Below are positions 1 to 6,994 of a DNA stretch of 21,109 nucleotides, piece after piece; the first letter of the stretch is position 1, and every line of letters begins with the position of its first letter. The translations under genes were made by a program, and so were the position numbers. This DNA is from JAAYBT01 sp964404395 (lineage in GTDB: Bacteria; Bacillota; Clostridia; Acetivibrionales; DTU013): the NCBI GenBank assembly GCA_964404395.1, contig CAYOKA010000029.1, forward strand, positions 1-21,109, read 5' to 3'. The notes beneath the pieces are model-generated. The model was not told the origin of the DNA. It saw nothing but the letters and a program-made list of their open reading frames with translations, and made no database searches.

Positions 1-306
1 AAAACCAAAAGAAGGATAACGTTTGAATACGCATTAATAGAAGGGGTCAATGATTCGACGGGAAACGCCGCCGAGCTTGCTAGACTGCTTAGAGGCATGC
101 TGTGCCACGTGAACCTAATTCCGGTAAATGCCGTTGAGGGTAACGGTTTTCGCCAAAGTAGCCGGAGGCACATGGATGAATTCGCAGAGGTGCTTACGAA
201 AAAAGGGATTGAAACCACGATTAGGCGTGAGCTAGGTGCGGACATCAATGCAGCATGTGGACAGCTAAGGAGAAGTGAATTGCCTGATGATTGTAGAGGT
301 GTTTAG
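1..306 (+). CDS. rlmN: 23S rRNA/tRNA adenine C2-methyltransferase RlmN, C-terminal part (5' end outside window)
   Basis: The open frame runs in from the left edge and ends at TAG 304-306, so only about the last 101 codons are present. It contains the family's C-terminal blocks: RRITFEYALIEGVND, then LCHVNLIPVN, then IRRELGADINAACGQLR. In RlmN/Cfr radical SAM enzymes the Cys of the AACGQL block (TGT at 256-258) is the residue that is methylated and relays the methyl group to C2 of A2503 in 23S rRNA and A37 of some tRNAs. The radical SAM CxxxCxxC cluster lies upstream, outside the window. The prpC start follows one base after the stop, so the two are probably co-transcribed, as in Bacillus. Confidence 0.95.
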   Translation, partial: KTKRRITFEYALIEGVNDSTGNAAELARLLRGMLCHVNLIPVNAVEGNGFRQSSRRHMDEFAEVLTKKGIETTIRRELGADINAACGQLRRSELPDDCRGV

Positions 307-307
307 C

Positions 308-1042
308 TTGAGATTTGCTGCCGGAACCGACAGAGGATTGGTAAGAGATGGAAACGAGGATAGCTATAGGATTATTGAGAAATCTTCGCAGAATCCCTAT
401 GTCTATATTATTGCTGACGGTATGGGGGGACACAACTGCGGTGAGGTTGCCAGCAGGATGGCGGTCGATTACATCAGCAAGTGTGTCGAACAGGACGGCA
501 GACGCTTGTTATCTCCCCAAGGTATGGAGCGTGAGATTAGGAGAATGGTTGAGGATACTAACGCGTCCATATTTGAGACATCACTGCAAAAGCCCGAAGC
601 AAGCGGCATGGGAACAACTCTGACGATGGCTGTCATAACCGGAGAAAGAGTTGTGGTGGCTCATGTAGGCGACAGCAGATTGTACCTTATTCATGACGAA
701 GTGATTGAGCAGATTACTGAGGATCACACATACATATGGGAATTGATAAAGAATGGTTCCCTGACTAGGGAGGAGGCAGAATTTCACCCTCGAAAGCATG
801 TTATTACCAGGGCTATAGGCACTTCCCCAGATTTGGAGATTGACATGTTGGACCTTGAGACTGAGAGGGGAGACATTTTGTTACTTTGCACGGATGGCCT
901 CACAAATATGATTTGTGATGACGAAATATATAGAATACTGAAGTCTAATGAACCCGAAGCGGCCTGTGAGGCACTTATCGAGGCGGCAAAAAGTAAGGGT
1001 GGAGAAGATAATATTACAGTAATTGTTATTAAATGTGAGTGA
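308..1042 (+). CDS. prpC: PP2C-family Ser/Thr protein phosphatase (PrpC/Stp)
   Basis: This is a metal-dependent (Mn/Mg) phosphatase that reverses phosphorylation by the partner kinase encoded next. From a TTG start at 308 the product is 244 aa, the usual length. The PP2C motifs appear in order: RDGNED (metal Asp near residue 18), ADGMGGH (37-42), GMGTTL, AHVGDSRLY, ITEDHT, HVITRAIG, LLLCTDGLTN and GGEDNITVIV. TTG 308 is chosen because AGAGGTG at 295-301 lies 6 nt upstream and because the protein then begins at MRFAAGTDRG, like family members. The ATGs at 275 and 287 would overlap rlmN and lack a good ribosome binding site. The protein is cytoplasmic, with no signal peptide. Ten bases separate it from prkC. 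Confidence 0.95.
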   Translation: MRFAAGTDRGLVRDGNEDSYRIIEKSSQNPYVYIIADGMGGHNCGEVASRMAVDYISKCVEQDGRRLLSPQGMEREIRRMVEDTNASIFETSLQKPEASGMGTTLTMAVITGERVVVAHVGDSRLYLIHDEVIEQITEDHTYIWELIKNGSLTREEAEFHPRKHVITRAIGTSPDLEIDMLDLETERGDILLLCTDGLTNMICDDEIYRILKSNEPEAACEALIEAAKSKGGEDNITVIVIKCE

Positions 1043-1052
1043 AGGTGCATTT

Positions 1053-3170
1053 ATGAAGAATAAAATACTAGGTAACAGATATCAATTATTAGAAAGAATC
1101 GGTGGAGGCGGTATGGCAATCGTTTACAAGGCTAAATGTCTTTTGCTGAACCGCTATGTCGCCGTAAAGATACTTCGCAGTGAATTCACTGATGATGAGG
1201 AGTTTGTCAAGCGCTTCCGTGTAGAAGCCCAAGCCGCCGCAAGCTTAAATCATCCCAATATTGTGTCGATTTATGATGTGGGTAAGCAGGACGATGCCCA
1301 GTATATTGTTATGGAGTTTATTGACGGCATTACATTGAAGGATTATATAAACCAAAGCGGTGCGATGCCCTGGAAAGAAGCAGTTAGCATAGCTATACAA
1401 ATATGCTCAGCGTTGGAGCAAGCCCACAAGAACCAAATTGTACATCGGGATATCAAGCCTCATAATATCATGCTTACTAAAGAGGGCATAGCAAAGGTTA
1501 CTGATTTTGGTATTGCCAGGGCGGTTACGTCTGCAACAATTACGATGGTTGGCAGCACGATTGGCTCTGTGCATTATTTCTCGCCCGAACAGGCCAGGGG
1601 CGGATATACTGATGAAAAATCGGATTTATATTCGCTGGGTGTCACTTTATATGAAATGGTAACCGGCAAGGTGCCTTTTGACGGAGACTCTCCTGTAGCC
1701 GTGGCTTTGAAGCATATTCAGGAAAAAGCTGAACGGCCGGCCGATGTAAATCCGACAATCCCCAAAGGTGTAAATGACCTGATTGTAAAGGCTATGAAGA
1801 AAAATCAGGATTTGAGATACCCGAATGCTACACAGATGTTGAATGATCTTCAGAGGACGCTGAATGAGCCTAATGCAAAAATCATTGGCAGCAATATTAC
1901 GGAGGATCTTCCAACAAAGAAGATGCAGGCTGTTGGTGTGGATATTGAACCGGTATATGAAAACGAAGATGAAGACCTGAAGGGTGATGAGCCCATTAGA
2001 GGCTTGAAAACCAGGGTAGGTACAGCGACTGTTATCAGCGGTGAAAACGGAAACTATGTTGTGTATGATAAAGACTATGATGAGGGCGATGATACAATGG
2101 CAACAAAAAAGAAGGACAGGCTGAGTATGTGGCTTGGCATTGCTGCAGGCTTGATTATAGCTGGTATTATTTTTTATATTGGCCTGAAGCTGGTCCTTCC
2201 GCTCATAACGCCGGATGTTTCGGATGTATATGTGGTCGAGGATTTTACCGGAAAGAATTTTAACGATGTGTTGCAGGAATTGAGAAAATATAATATAACT
2301 GCTGTGGATAATGAAAGGATCAATAGCGATGATATTGATCAGGATGTTATTATTTCTCAGGATGTGGCAGTGGGCAATACCTTGAAGCCAAACAGTTCAA
2401 TCAAGTTTAGGGTGAGCAATGGCCCCAAGAAGGTGCAAATTCCTGATATATCCGGCCAGGAGTCGAGAGTCGGCGAACAGATTCTTAGAGAGAATGATCT
2501 AATTCCGACAGAAATTACTGAATACAACGAAACTGTTGCAACAGGCTTGATTATCAGGACTGAGCCTGCTGCTTTTGAAGAAGTGGATCCCTATGCAAAT
2601 GTGACCGTCTATGTGAGTCTTGGGCCGAAGCTAGAGCAGGTCACTGTTCCAAATGTTGTTGGGCGTACGCTGTCACAGGCGGAGAAGATTATTGATGAAA
2701 AAAAGCTGAAGGTCGGCAGGATTATACCGGAGGATACTGTCAGCGGCGTAGCGTTGATAACTAAGCAGTATCCTTTAGATGGATCGATAGTAGACGAGGA
2801 TACTCCTGTGGAGCTTGACTTTACACCGATTGAGGAGGATCCTGAAGATACCGAAGAGGATCCTGGCGAGGCTACGCCTGATGTACCTGGCACACCAGGC
2901 ACGCCAGATACAGGTGGATCCCCTGGGGGAAGTGAAAGAAAAACAAAGAATCTGGTGATATCCTTAAATCCGAGCAAGACCTATGGCGACAAAGTTATGG
3001 TTTATGTGGAATCAACACCCTCAGATACAAACCAGAGGATTGTCGAGCTTAACCAATCGATATCAGTAAGTCAGTTCCCGTTCAGTTTACCGGTTACGCT
3101 GGCAGAGAGCGGAACTACCCATGTAATTGTTAAGCTGGATGGCGATTTGGCTTTGGAAGGTGACTATTAA
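1053..3170 (+). CDS. prkC: Membrane Ser/Thr protein kinase with three PASTA domains (PrkC/PknB type)
   Basis: The 705-aa product starts at ATG 1053, with GAAGGTG five bases upstream. An N-terminal Hanks-type kinase domain (about 10-275) shows the glycine loop GGGGMAIVYK, VAVK (Lys39), HRDIKPHN (catalytic Asp133), DFG (151-153), a Thr/Ser-rich activation loop and SPE (177-179). A charged juxtamembrane stretch leads to one transmembrane helix (about 359-385). Three PASTA repeats follow outside the cell (about 395-460, 461-528, 529-592); in this family they bind peptidoglycan fragments and control germination, division and wall synthesis. Next comes an acidic Pro/Thr/Gly-rich linker (about 590-630) and then a further domain of about 75 residues that I do not recognise. 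The gene is paired with the phosphatase upstream, the standard arrangement. Confidence 0.96.
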   Translation: MKNKILGNRYQLLERIGGGGMAIVYKAKCLLLNRYVAVKILRSEFTDDEEFVKRFRVEAQAAASLNHPNIVSIYDVGKQDDAQYIVMEFIDGITLKDYINQSGAMPWKEAVSIAIQICSALEQAHKNQIVHRDIKPHNIMLTKEGIAKVTDFGIARAVTSATITMVGSTIGSVHYFSPEQARGGYTDEKSDLYSLGVTLYEMVTGKVPFDGDSPVAVALKHIQEKAERPADVNPTIPKGVNDLIVKAMKKNQDLRYPNATQMLNDLQRTLNEPNAKIIGSNITEDLPTKKMQAVGVDIEPVYENEDEDLKGDEPIRGLKTRVGTATVISGENGNYVVYDKDYDEGDDTMATKKKDRLSMWLGIAAGLIIAGIIFYIGLKLVLPLITPDVSDVYVVEDFTGKNFNDVLQELRKYNITAVDNERINSDDIDQDVIISQDVAVGNTLKPNSSIKFRVSNGPKKVQIPDISGQESRVGEQILRENDLIPTEITEYNETVATGLIIRTEPAAFEEVDPYANVTVYVSLGPKLEQVTVPNVVGRTLSQAEKIIDEKKLKVGRIIPEDTVSGVALITKQYPLDGSIVDEDTPVELDFTPIEEDPEDTEEDPGEATPDVPGTPGTPDTGGSPGGSERKTKNLVISLNPSKTYGDKVMVYVESTPSDTNQRIVELNQSISVSQFPFSLPVTLAESGTTHVIVKLDGDLALEGDY

Positions 3171-3191
3171 AGTATTAGGAGGTTTGATTAT

Positions 3192-4082
3192 TTGCCGGTA
3201 GGCACGATTATTAGGGGAATAGGTGGATTTTACTATGTGGCTTCTGAGGACGGCAGTATAGTTGAATGCAGGGCAAGGGGAATATTCAGAAAAAACAAGC
3301 TTACTCCACTTACGGGGGATAGGGTTGTTTTTTCAGTGATAGATCCTGACCGTAAAAAAGGCAGTATAGATGAGATTAAGGAAAGAAGCACTGTTTTTAC
3401 AAGACCGGCTGTAGCTAATGTTAATCAAATGATTATAGTTATTGCAGCAAAGTCTCCTGAGCCTGATCTGATGCTAGTGGATAAACTGCTGGTTACAGCG
3501 GAGAAGCAGGAAATCAAGAGTATTGTTTGCATCAACAAGATAGATTTGGATGAGCAGAATAATAGAGCAATATTTCGGGAGCCTTATACCCTGGCGGGAT
3601 ATGATGTTGTTGAGACAAGCGTCCGGGACACGGATGGTTTTGAAGAACTTAGGTCGCTGATGAAGGGGTATGTCTCAGTTTTTGCAGGGCAGTCAGGAGT
3701 AGGTAAATCGACACTCCTGAATAGAATAATGAACGCTATTGTAATGAAGACTGGTGAGCTGAGCGATAGACTTGACAGGGGAAAGCATACTACCAGGCAG
3801 GTGGAGCTGCTTAGACTGGAAGAGGGCGGCTTTCTTGTGGATACACCCGGTTTCAGTTCCTTTGAACTTTCAGGGATAGGCAGTCAGGAGCTACAGTACT
3901 TATTTCCGGAGTTTGTGGAGCATATCCGAAATTGCAAATATAGAGGCTGTAGCCATATTAGCGAACCGGACTGCGGCGTAAAAAAGGCAGTTGAAGCCAA
4001 AAAGATAGATAGCGGCAGACATAGTAGATACGTTGAGCTTCATGATTTTTTGAAGCTTGAGGAGGAGTCAAAATATAAGTAA
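3192..4082 (+). CDS. rsgA: Small ribosomal subunit biogenesis GTPase RsgA
   Basis: A 296-aa circularly permuted GTPase that acts in late 30S maturation. The N-terminal OB-fold domain is followed by a G domain in permuted order: NKID (G4, 115-118) comes before GQSGVGKS (P-loop, 166-173) and DTPG (G3, 217-220). The C-terminal zinc site is C248-x4-C253-x-H255-x5-C261. The start is TTG 3192, nine bases after AGGAGG at 3177-3182; no ATG lies nearby in frame. It sits 21 nt after prkC, and RsgA-type GTPases are reported substrates of PrkC-like kinases in other Firmicutes. The identification is secure. Confidence 0.96.
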   Translation: MPVGTIIRGIGGFYYVASEDGSIVECRARGIFRKNKLTPLTGDRVVFSVIDPDRKKGSIDEIKERSTVFTRPAVANVNQMIIVIAAKSPEPDLMLVDKLLVTAEKQEIKSIVCINKIDLDEQNNRAIFREPYTLAGYDVVETSVRDTDGFEELRSLMKGYVSVFAGQSGVGKSTLLNRIMNAIVMKTGELSDRLDRGKHTTRQVELLRLEEGGFLVDTPGFSSFELSGIGSQELQYLFPEFVEHIRNCKYRGCSHISEPDCGVKKAVEAKKIDSGRHSRYVELHDFLKLEEESKYK

Positions 4083-4117
4083 GGGCTTTTGCAATGTAAC
4101 CTTAATATTGATTAGCT

Positions 4118-4166
4118 GCACAATATATAGAGGCCGGCTTTCATACACACCCACGATATATTGTGC
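4118..4166. repeat. 11-bp perfect inverted repeat in the rsgA-rpe gap
   Basis: GCACAATATAT at 4118-4128 is exactly complementary to ATATATTGTGC at 4156-4166, with a 27-nt loop. It lies in the only sizeable gap (149 bp) of the operon. There is no T-tract after the right arm, so it is not a standard terminator. It could be an mRNA processing or stability hairpin or a protein-binding site. I found no clear sigma-A promoter in this gap. Confidence 0.5.
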
Positions 4167-4231
4167 TGCGGAACTCAAAACAAGCTACATCGCAAAATGC
4201 CCAAGTAGCGTATCGTTGGAGGTATGAGATA

Positions 4232-4897
4232 ATGATAAGAATCGCGCCATCAATTTTGGCATCGGACTTTTCAAGGCTGGGGGAGGAAATAGCCAAAGCT
4301 GAGAAGGCAGGTGCAGACATGATACACATAGATGTGATGGATGGACACTTTGTTCCGAACATTACTATAGGGCCGCCTGTGGTGAAAAGCCTCAGGAAGG
4401 TTACCAAGCTCCCCTTTGATGTGCATTTGATGATAGAAAACCCGGATTTATATATTGATGGTTTTATTGATGCGGGAGCTGATATTATTTCAATACATGT
4501 TGAAAATAATCCACATTTGAATAGAACGCTACAGCATATTAAGCAGAAAAATGTCAAAGCAGCTGTTGTCTTGAATCCTGCGACTCCTTTGAATACGCTG
4601 GATATGGTGCTTGCGGATGTGGATATGGTGCTGCTGATGACGGTCAACCCCGGGTTTGGTGGTCAGAAATATATTGAGAGCATGACTCAAAAGATTCGCG
4701 AATTAAGATCAATGGCAAATCGCCGGGGCATTAAACTGGATATTGAGGTGGACGGTGGAATTGGTTCGGACAATATATTTATGGTGACCGAGGCCGGTGC
4801 AAATGTGATTGTTGCGGGCTCTTCCGTTTTCAATTCACAGGACGTGGCGGAAAGTATTCGCTTGCTCAGGCAGAATGCCTACGGTGGATATGTATGA
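4232..4897 (+). CDS. rpe: Ribulose-phosphate 3-epimerase
   Basis: A 221-aa TIM-barrel enzyme that interconverts ribulose 5-phosphate and xylulose 5-phosphate in the pentose phosphate pathway. The family blocks are all present: IAPSILASDFSRLGEE at the N-terminus, HIDVMDGHFVPNITIGP (metal and catalytic residues), DVHLMIENP, SIHVEN, MTVNPGFGGQKYI, EVDGGIGSDN (second catalytic Asp) and VAGSSVF (phosphate binding). ATG 4232 is chosen because GGAGG at 4218-4222 lies nine bases upstream and family proteins begin at this point. An in-frame GTG at 4163 would add 23 unlikely residues. The stop overlaps the thiN start (ATGA), indicating translational coupling. Confidence 0.97.
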   Translation: MIRIAPSILASDFSRLGEEIAKAEKAGADMIHIDVMDGHFVPNITIGPPVVKSLRKVTKLPFDVHLMIENPDLYIDGFIDAGADIISIHVENNPHLNRTLQHIKQKNVKAAVVLNPATPLNTLDMVLADVDMVLLMTVNPGFGGQKYIESMTQKIRELRSMANRRGIKLDIEVDGGIGSDNIFMVTEAGANVIVAGSSVFNSQDVAESIRLLRQNAYGGYV

Positions 4898-5529
4898 CAG
4901 GTGTAGTCTTTTGCGGTGGACAAATCGGGGATTACAATTATATAAGGAAATATCTGCGGGAGGCGCAGTTTATTTTGTCTGCGGACAGCGGAGCTCGCCA
5001 TTGCAGGAGGATGCATATTATACCGGATTTTCTAATCGGTGATTTTGATTCTATAAATGATGCGGATTATTCATTCTTGGTTGATGCCGGAGTGCAAATC
5101 ATTAAATACCCTGTAAAAAAAGACATGACGGACAGTGAAATTACAGTTCAAGTTGCAATAGAAAAGGGTTGTGACAAAATAGTGCTGGTTGGGGCTATAG
5201 GCTCCAGGCTGGATCATACTGCTGCCAATTTGTTCTTGCTAAAAAAGCTGGTTGATTTGAATGTTGAGGGTATTATTGCGGATGGAAAGAATGAAGCCAG
5301 AATTATAAGAGATCATATTGAACTAAAGAGCAGGGAAGATACCTTTGTGACACTTCTTCCGGTAGCAGGCAGCGCTCGCGGCGTAACGACCCAGGGGCTG
5401 ATGTATCCCTTGACGGATGCCACTTTGGAGATGGGATCATCCTTAGGAGTAAGCAATAGGTTTGCGGAGGATATCGCCCGTGTGGAGGTAGAGGAAGGCT
5501 ATTTGCTGGTTATTATGTCACGAGATTAG
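4894..5529 (+). CDS. thiN: Thiamine diphosphokinase
   Basis: A 211-aa enzyme that transfers pyrophosphate from ATP to thiamine, giving thiamine diphosphate. The N-terminal catalytic domain has FCGGQIGDYNYI, SADSGARHC, PDFLIGDFDSI (metal-binding Asp residues), KYPVKKDMTDSE and LVGAIGSRLDHTAANLFLL; the C-terminal thiamine-binding domain contains FVTLLPV and GSSLGVSNRF. It begins at ATG 4894 inside the last codons of rpe (ATGA overlap). The rpe-thiN pairing at the end of the prpC-prkC-rsgA cluster is also the Bacillus arrangement. The small gene spoVM that follows thiN in Bacillus is not visible here. Confidence 0.95.
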   Translation: MTGVVFCGGQIGDYNYIRKYLREAQFILSADSGARHCRRMHIIPDFLIGDFDSINDADYSFLVDAGVQIIKYPVKKDMTDSEITVQVAIEKGCDKIVLVGAIGSRLDHTAANLFLLKKLVDLNVEGIIADGKNEARIIRDHIELKSREDTFVTLLPVAGSARGVTTQGLMYPLTDATLEMGSSLGVSNRFAEDIARVEVEEGYLLVIMSRD

Positions 5530-5539
5530 GCCAACACAA

Positions 5540-5582
5540 GGGGACAGGTTTAGGCTGGGACAGGGGACGGTTCCCTGTCCCA
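5540..5582. repeat. GC-rich palindrome of repeat (REP-like) type between thiN and the aminotransferase
   Basis: TGGGACAGGG at 5556-5565 is perfectly complementary to CCCTGTCCCA at 5573-5582, with a 7-nt loop GACGGTT. A partial copy of one arm, GGGGACAGGTTT, begins at 5540. The element lies between the convergent ends of thiN (+) and the aminotransferase gene (-). Very similar GGGACAGG...CCTGTCCC palindromes are, from memory, frequent dispersed repeats in several clostridial genomes. No T-tract follows on either strand, so it is not a canonical terminator, though the 10-bp stem could still hinder read-through. Confidence 0.6.
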
Positions 5583-5588
5583 CCACAT

Positions 5589-6770
5589 TTACTTATATTC
5601 GTTGACCAATGCCTCAAAGGCTTTCCTGGAGTTGAGAATAGTCTTCTCATCTACGCAATAGGCAAGCCTGAAGTGGCCCTTGCAACCAAAACCGGTGCCG
5701 GGTACAATAATCAGATTGTACTTCACGGCGGCCTTACAGAATTCCACATCATCTTCGATTGGAGATTCAGGAAAGAGGTAGAATGCGCCTTCCGGCTTCA
5801 GACATTTTAGGCCTGCCCCTGTGATGATACTATAGAGCATATCACGCCTTTTTTTATAGGCGTCAATATCTACAGTGGCATCCAATGATTCCGGCAGTAT
5901 TCTTTGGAAAAGCGCCGGCGCATTGACGAAGCCCAGTGTCCTGGTGGAGAATATGAGCCCGTCCAACAGCTCGGCGGTATCCTCCATCAAAGGATTAATT
6001 GCGATGTAGCCGATTCTTTCTCCCGGGAGCGACAGGGATTTGCTAAAGGAATTAACAATTATTGAATGCTTGAATATTGTAAACACAGAGGGTACTTCTA
6101 CACCATCATAGACGATTTTCAGATAAGGCTCGTCAGATATTACGCAGATCTTTGTTCCGAATTCCTTTTCTCTTTTATTTATTTTTTCGGCAAGCTGCTC
6201 AAGTGTTTCGCGGCTGTACACGACGCCCGAAGGATTATTGGGAGTATTGATAATCATGCACTTTGTATTCGGCGTTATTGCATCATAAATACGCTGAGGG
6301 TCAGGCTGGAATGTAGCCGAATCGGTATTGACAACTACAGGCTTGCCTCCATGATTGTCTACGTAAAACAAATACTCTGAAAAATAGGGGGCAAGCACGA
6401 TTACTTCTTCACCGGGATTTAGGAGCGTTTTCAGCACTACATTGAGTGCTCCTCCTGCGCCGCATTCCATTATAATGTGCTTTGCTTCCAGCGGTACACC
6501 TGTGGTTTTGCGAAGATTGGCGGCTAAAGCAGCTCTTACTTCAGGATACCCGGCGTTACTCATATATCCGTGCATTTTTGGGATGTCGGAGTTTACGACT
6601 TTTTTTAGTGTGTCCTTCACAACCTGAGGCGGTTCAATATCCGGATTCCCCAAAGAGAAGTCATATACATTATCTGCTCCTACTTTTTGGCGGAGCTTAG
6701 CTCCTTCTTCAAACATAGCCCTGGTCCATGAGGATTTGGCGAGATTATCAAGTATTTTTTTCGAAACCAT
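5589..6770 (-). CDS. Pyridoxal phosphate-dependent aminotransferase, class I/II (AspC-like)
   Basis: A 393-aa fold-type I aminotransferase. Visible motifs are SLGNPDIEPP near the N-terminus, ECGAGGALN (cofactor phosphate loop, about 102-110), NTPNNPSG (175-182), SDEPY (Asp213 pairs with the pyridine nitrogen), SFSKSLSLPGERIGY (Schiff-base Lys244) and, near the C-terminus, FRLAYC, whose Arg is the likely substrate-carboxylate residue. The start at 6770 (ATG) has AGGAG eight bases upstream (CTCCT at 6779-6783 on +); the frame stays open further upstream but over an AT-rich promoter region. The substrate is probably an amino acid such as aspartate or alanine, which cannot be resolved from sequence. 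It appears to be a single-gene unit with its own promoter. Confidence 0.93.
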   Translation of the reverse strand: MVSKKILDNLAKSSWTRAMFEEGAKLRQKVGADNVYDFSLGNPDIEPPQVVKDTLKKVVNSDIPKMHGYMSNAGYPEVRAALAANLRKTTGVPLEAKHIIMECGAGGALNVVLKTLLNPGEEVIVLAPYFSEYLFYVDNHGGKPVVVNTDSATFQPDPQRIYDAITPNTKCMIINTPNNPSGVVYSRETLEQLAEKINKREKEFGTKICVISDEPYLKIVYDGVEVPSVFTIFKHSIIVNSFSKSLSLPGERIGYIAINPLMEDTAELLDGLIFSTRTLGFVNAPALFQRILPESLDATVDIDAYKKRRDMLYSIITGAGLKCLKPEGAFYLFPESPIEDDVEFCKAAVKYNLIIVPGTGFGCKGHFRLAYCVDEKTILNSRKAFEALVNEYK

Positions 6771-6807
6771 AGAGACCACTCCTGTTAGGTATTTTAATAT
6801 TTTATAT

Positions 6808-6836
6808 ATGATATACCAATGAGGAAAAAATATCAA
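6808..6836 (-). promoter_or_regulatory. Sigma-A-type promoter for the aminotransferase gene
   Basis: On the minus strand TTGATA (complement of 6831-6836) is followed by 17 nt and then TATCAT (complement of 6808-6813). Each hexamer matches the consensus at 5 of 6 positions. The expected start of transcription is about 30 nt before the ATG. Confidence 0.6.
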
Positions 6837-6901
6837 ACTATATACATTGAAAAAAAGAATCGGGACGACAAGTTTTTTCACATGTATTACTATAGCCTTA
6901 C

Positions 6902-6946
6902 GTTGAACAAATTTTATTCTTCCTTGTCCCAAATTATTTGTTCAAC
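6902..6946. repeat. 11-bp perfect inverted repeat downstream of rqcH
   Basis: GTTGAACAAAT at 6902-6912 pairs exactly with ATTTGTTCAAC at 6936-6946, with a 23-nt loop. It lies between the rqcH stop and the aminotransferase promoter. Neither strand shows a T-tract, so a factor-independent terminator is not proven; a 3'-end stabilising hairpin or an operator are alternatives. Confidence 0.5.
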
Positions 6947-6994
6947 TTATATAGATGAGTATACCTTCACTCAAACTTAAACCAGAACTCAAAC

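Noticed and set aside
2609..2977. 122-codon minus-strand frame inside prkC
   Set aside because: It is low-complexity Ser/Gly/Pro sequence opposite the acidic linker of prkC, a by-product of that composition, with no own ribosome binding site.
4163..4231. GTG start giving rpe 23 extra residues
   Set aside because: The added residues do not match the family and lie in the inverted repeat; ATG 4232 has GGAGG nine bases upstream.
5530..5588. spoVM expected after thiN by analogy with Bacillus
   Set aside because: The short gap to the convergent aminotransferase gene holds only the palindrome; no 26-codon SpoVM-like frame is visible.
6771..6932. Longer N-terminus for the aminotransferase (54 residues)
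   Set aside because: The segment is AT-rich, contains the promoter and ribosome binding site, and encodes unlikely hydrophobic sequence.
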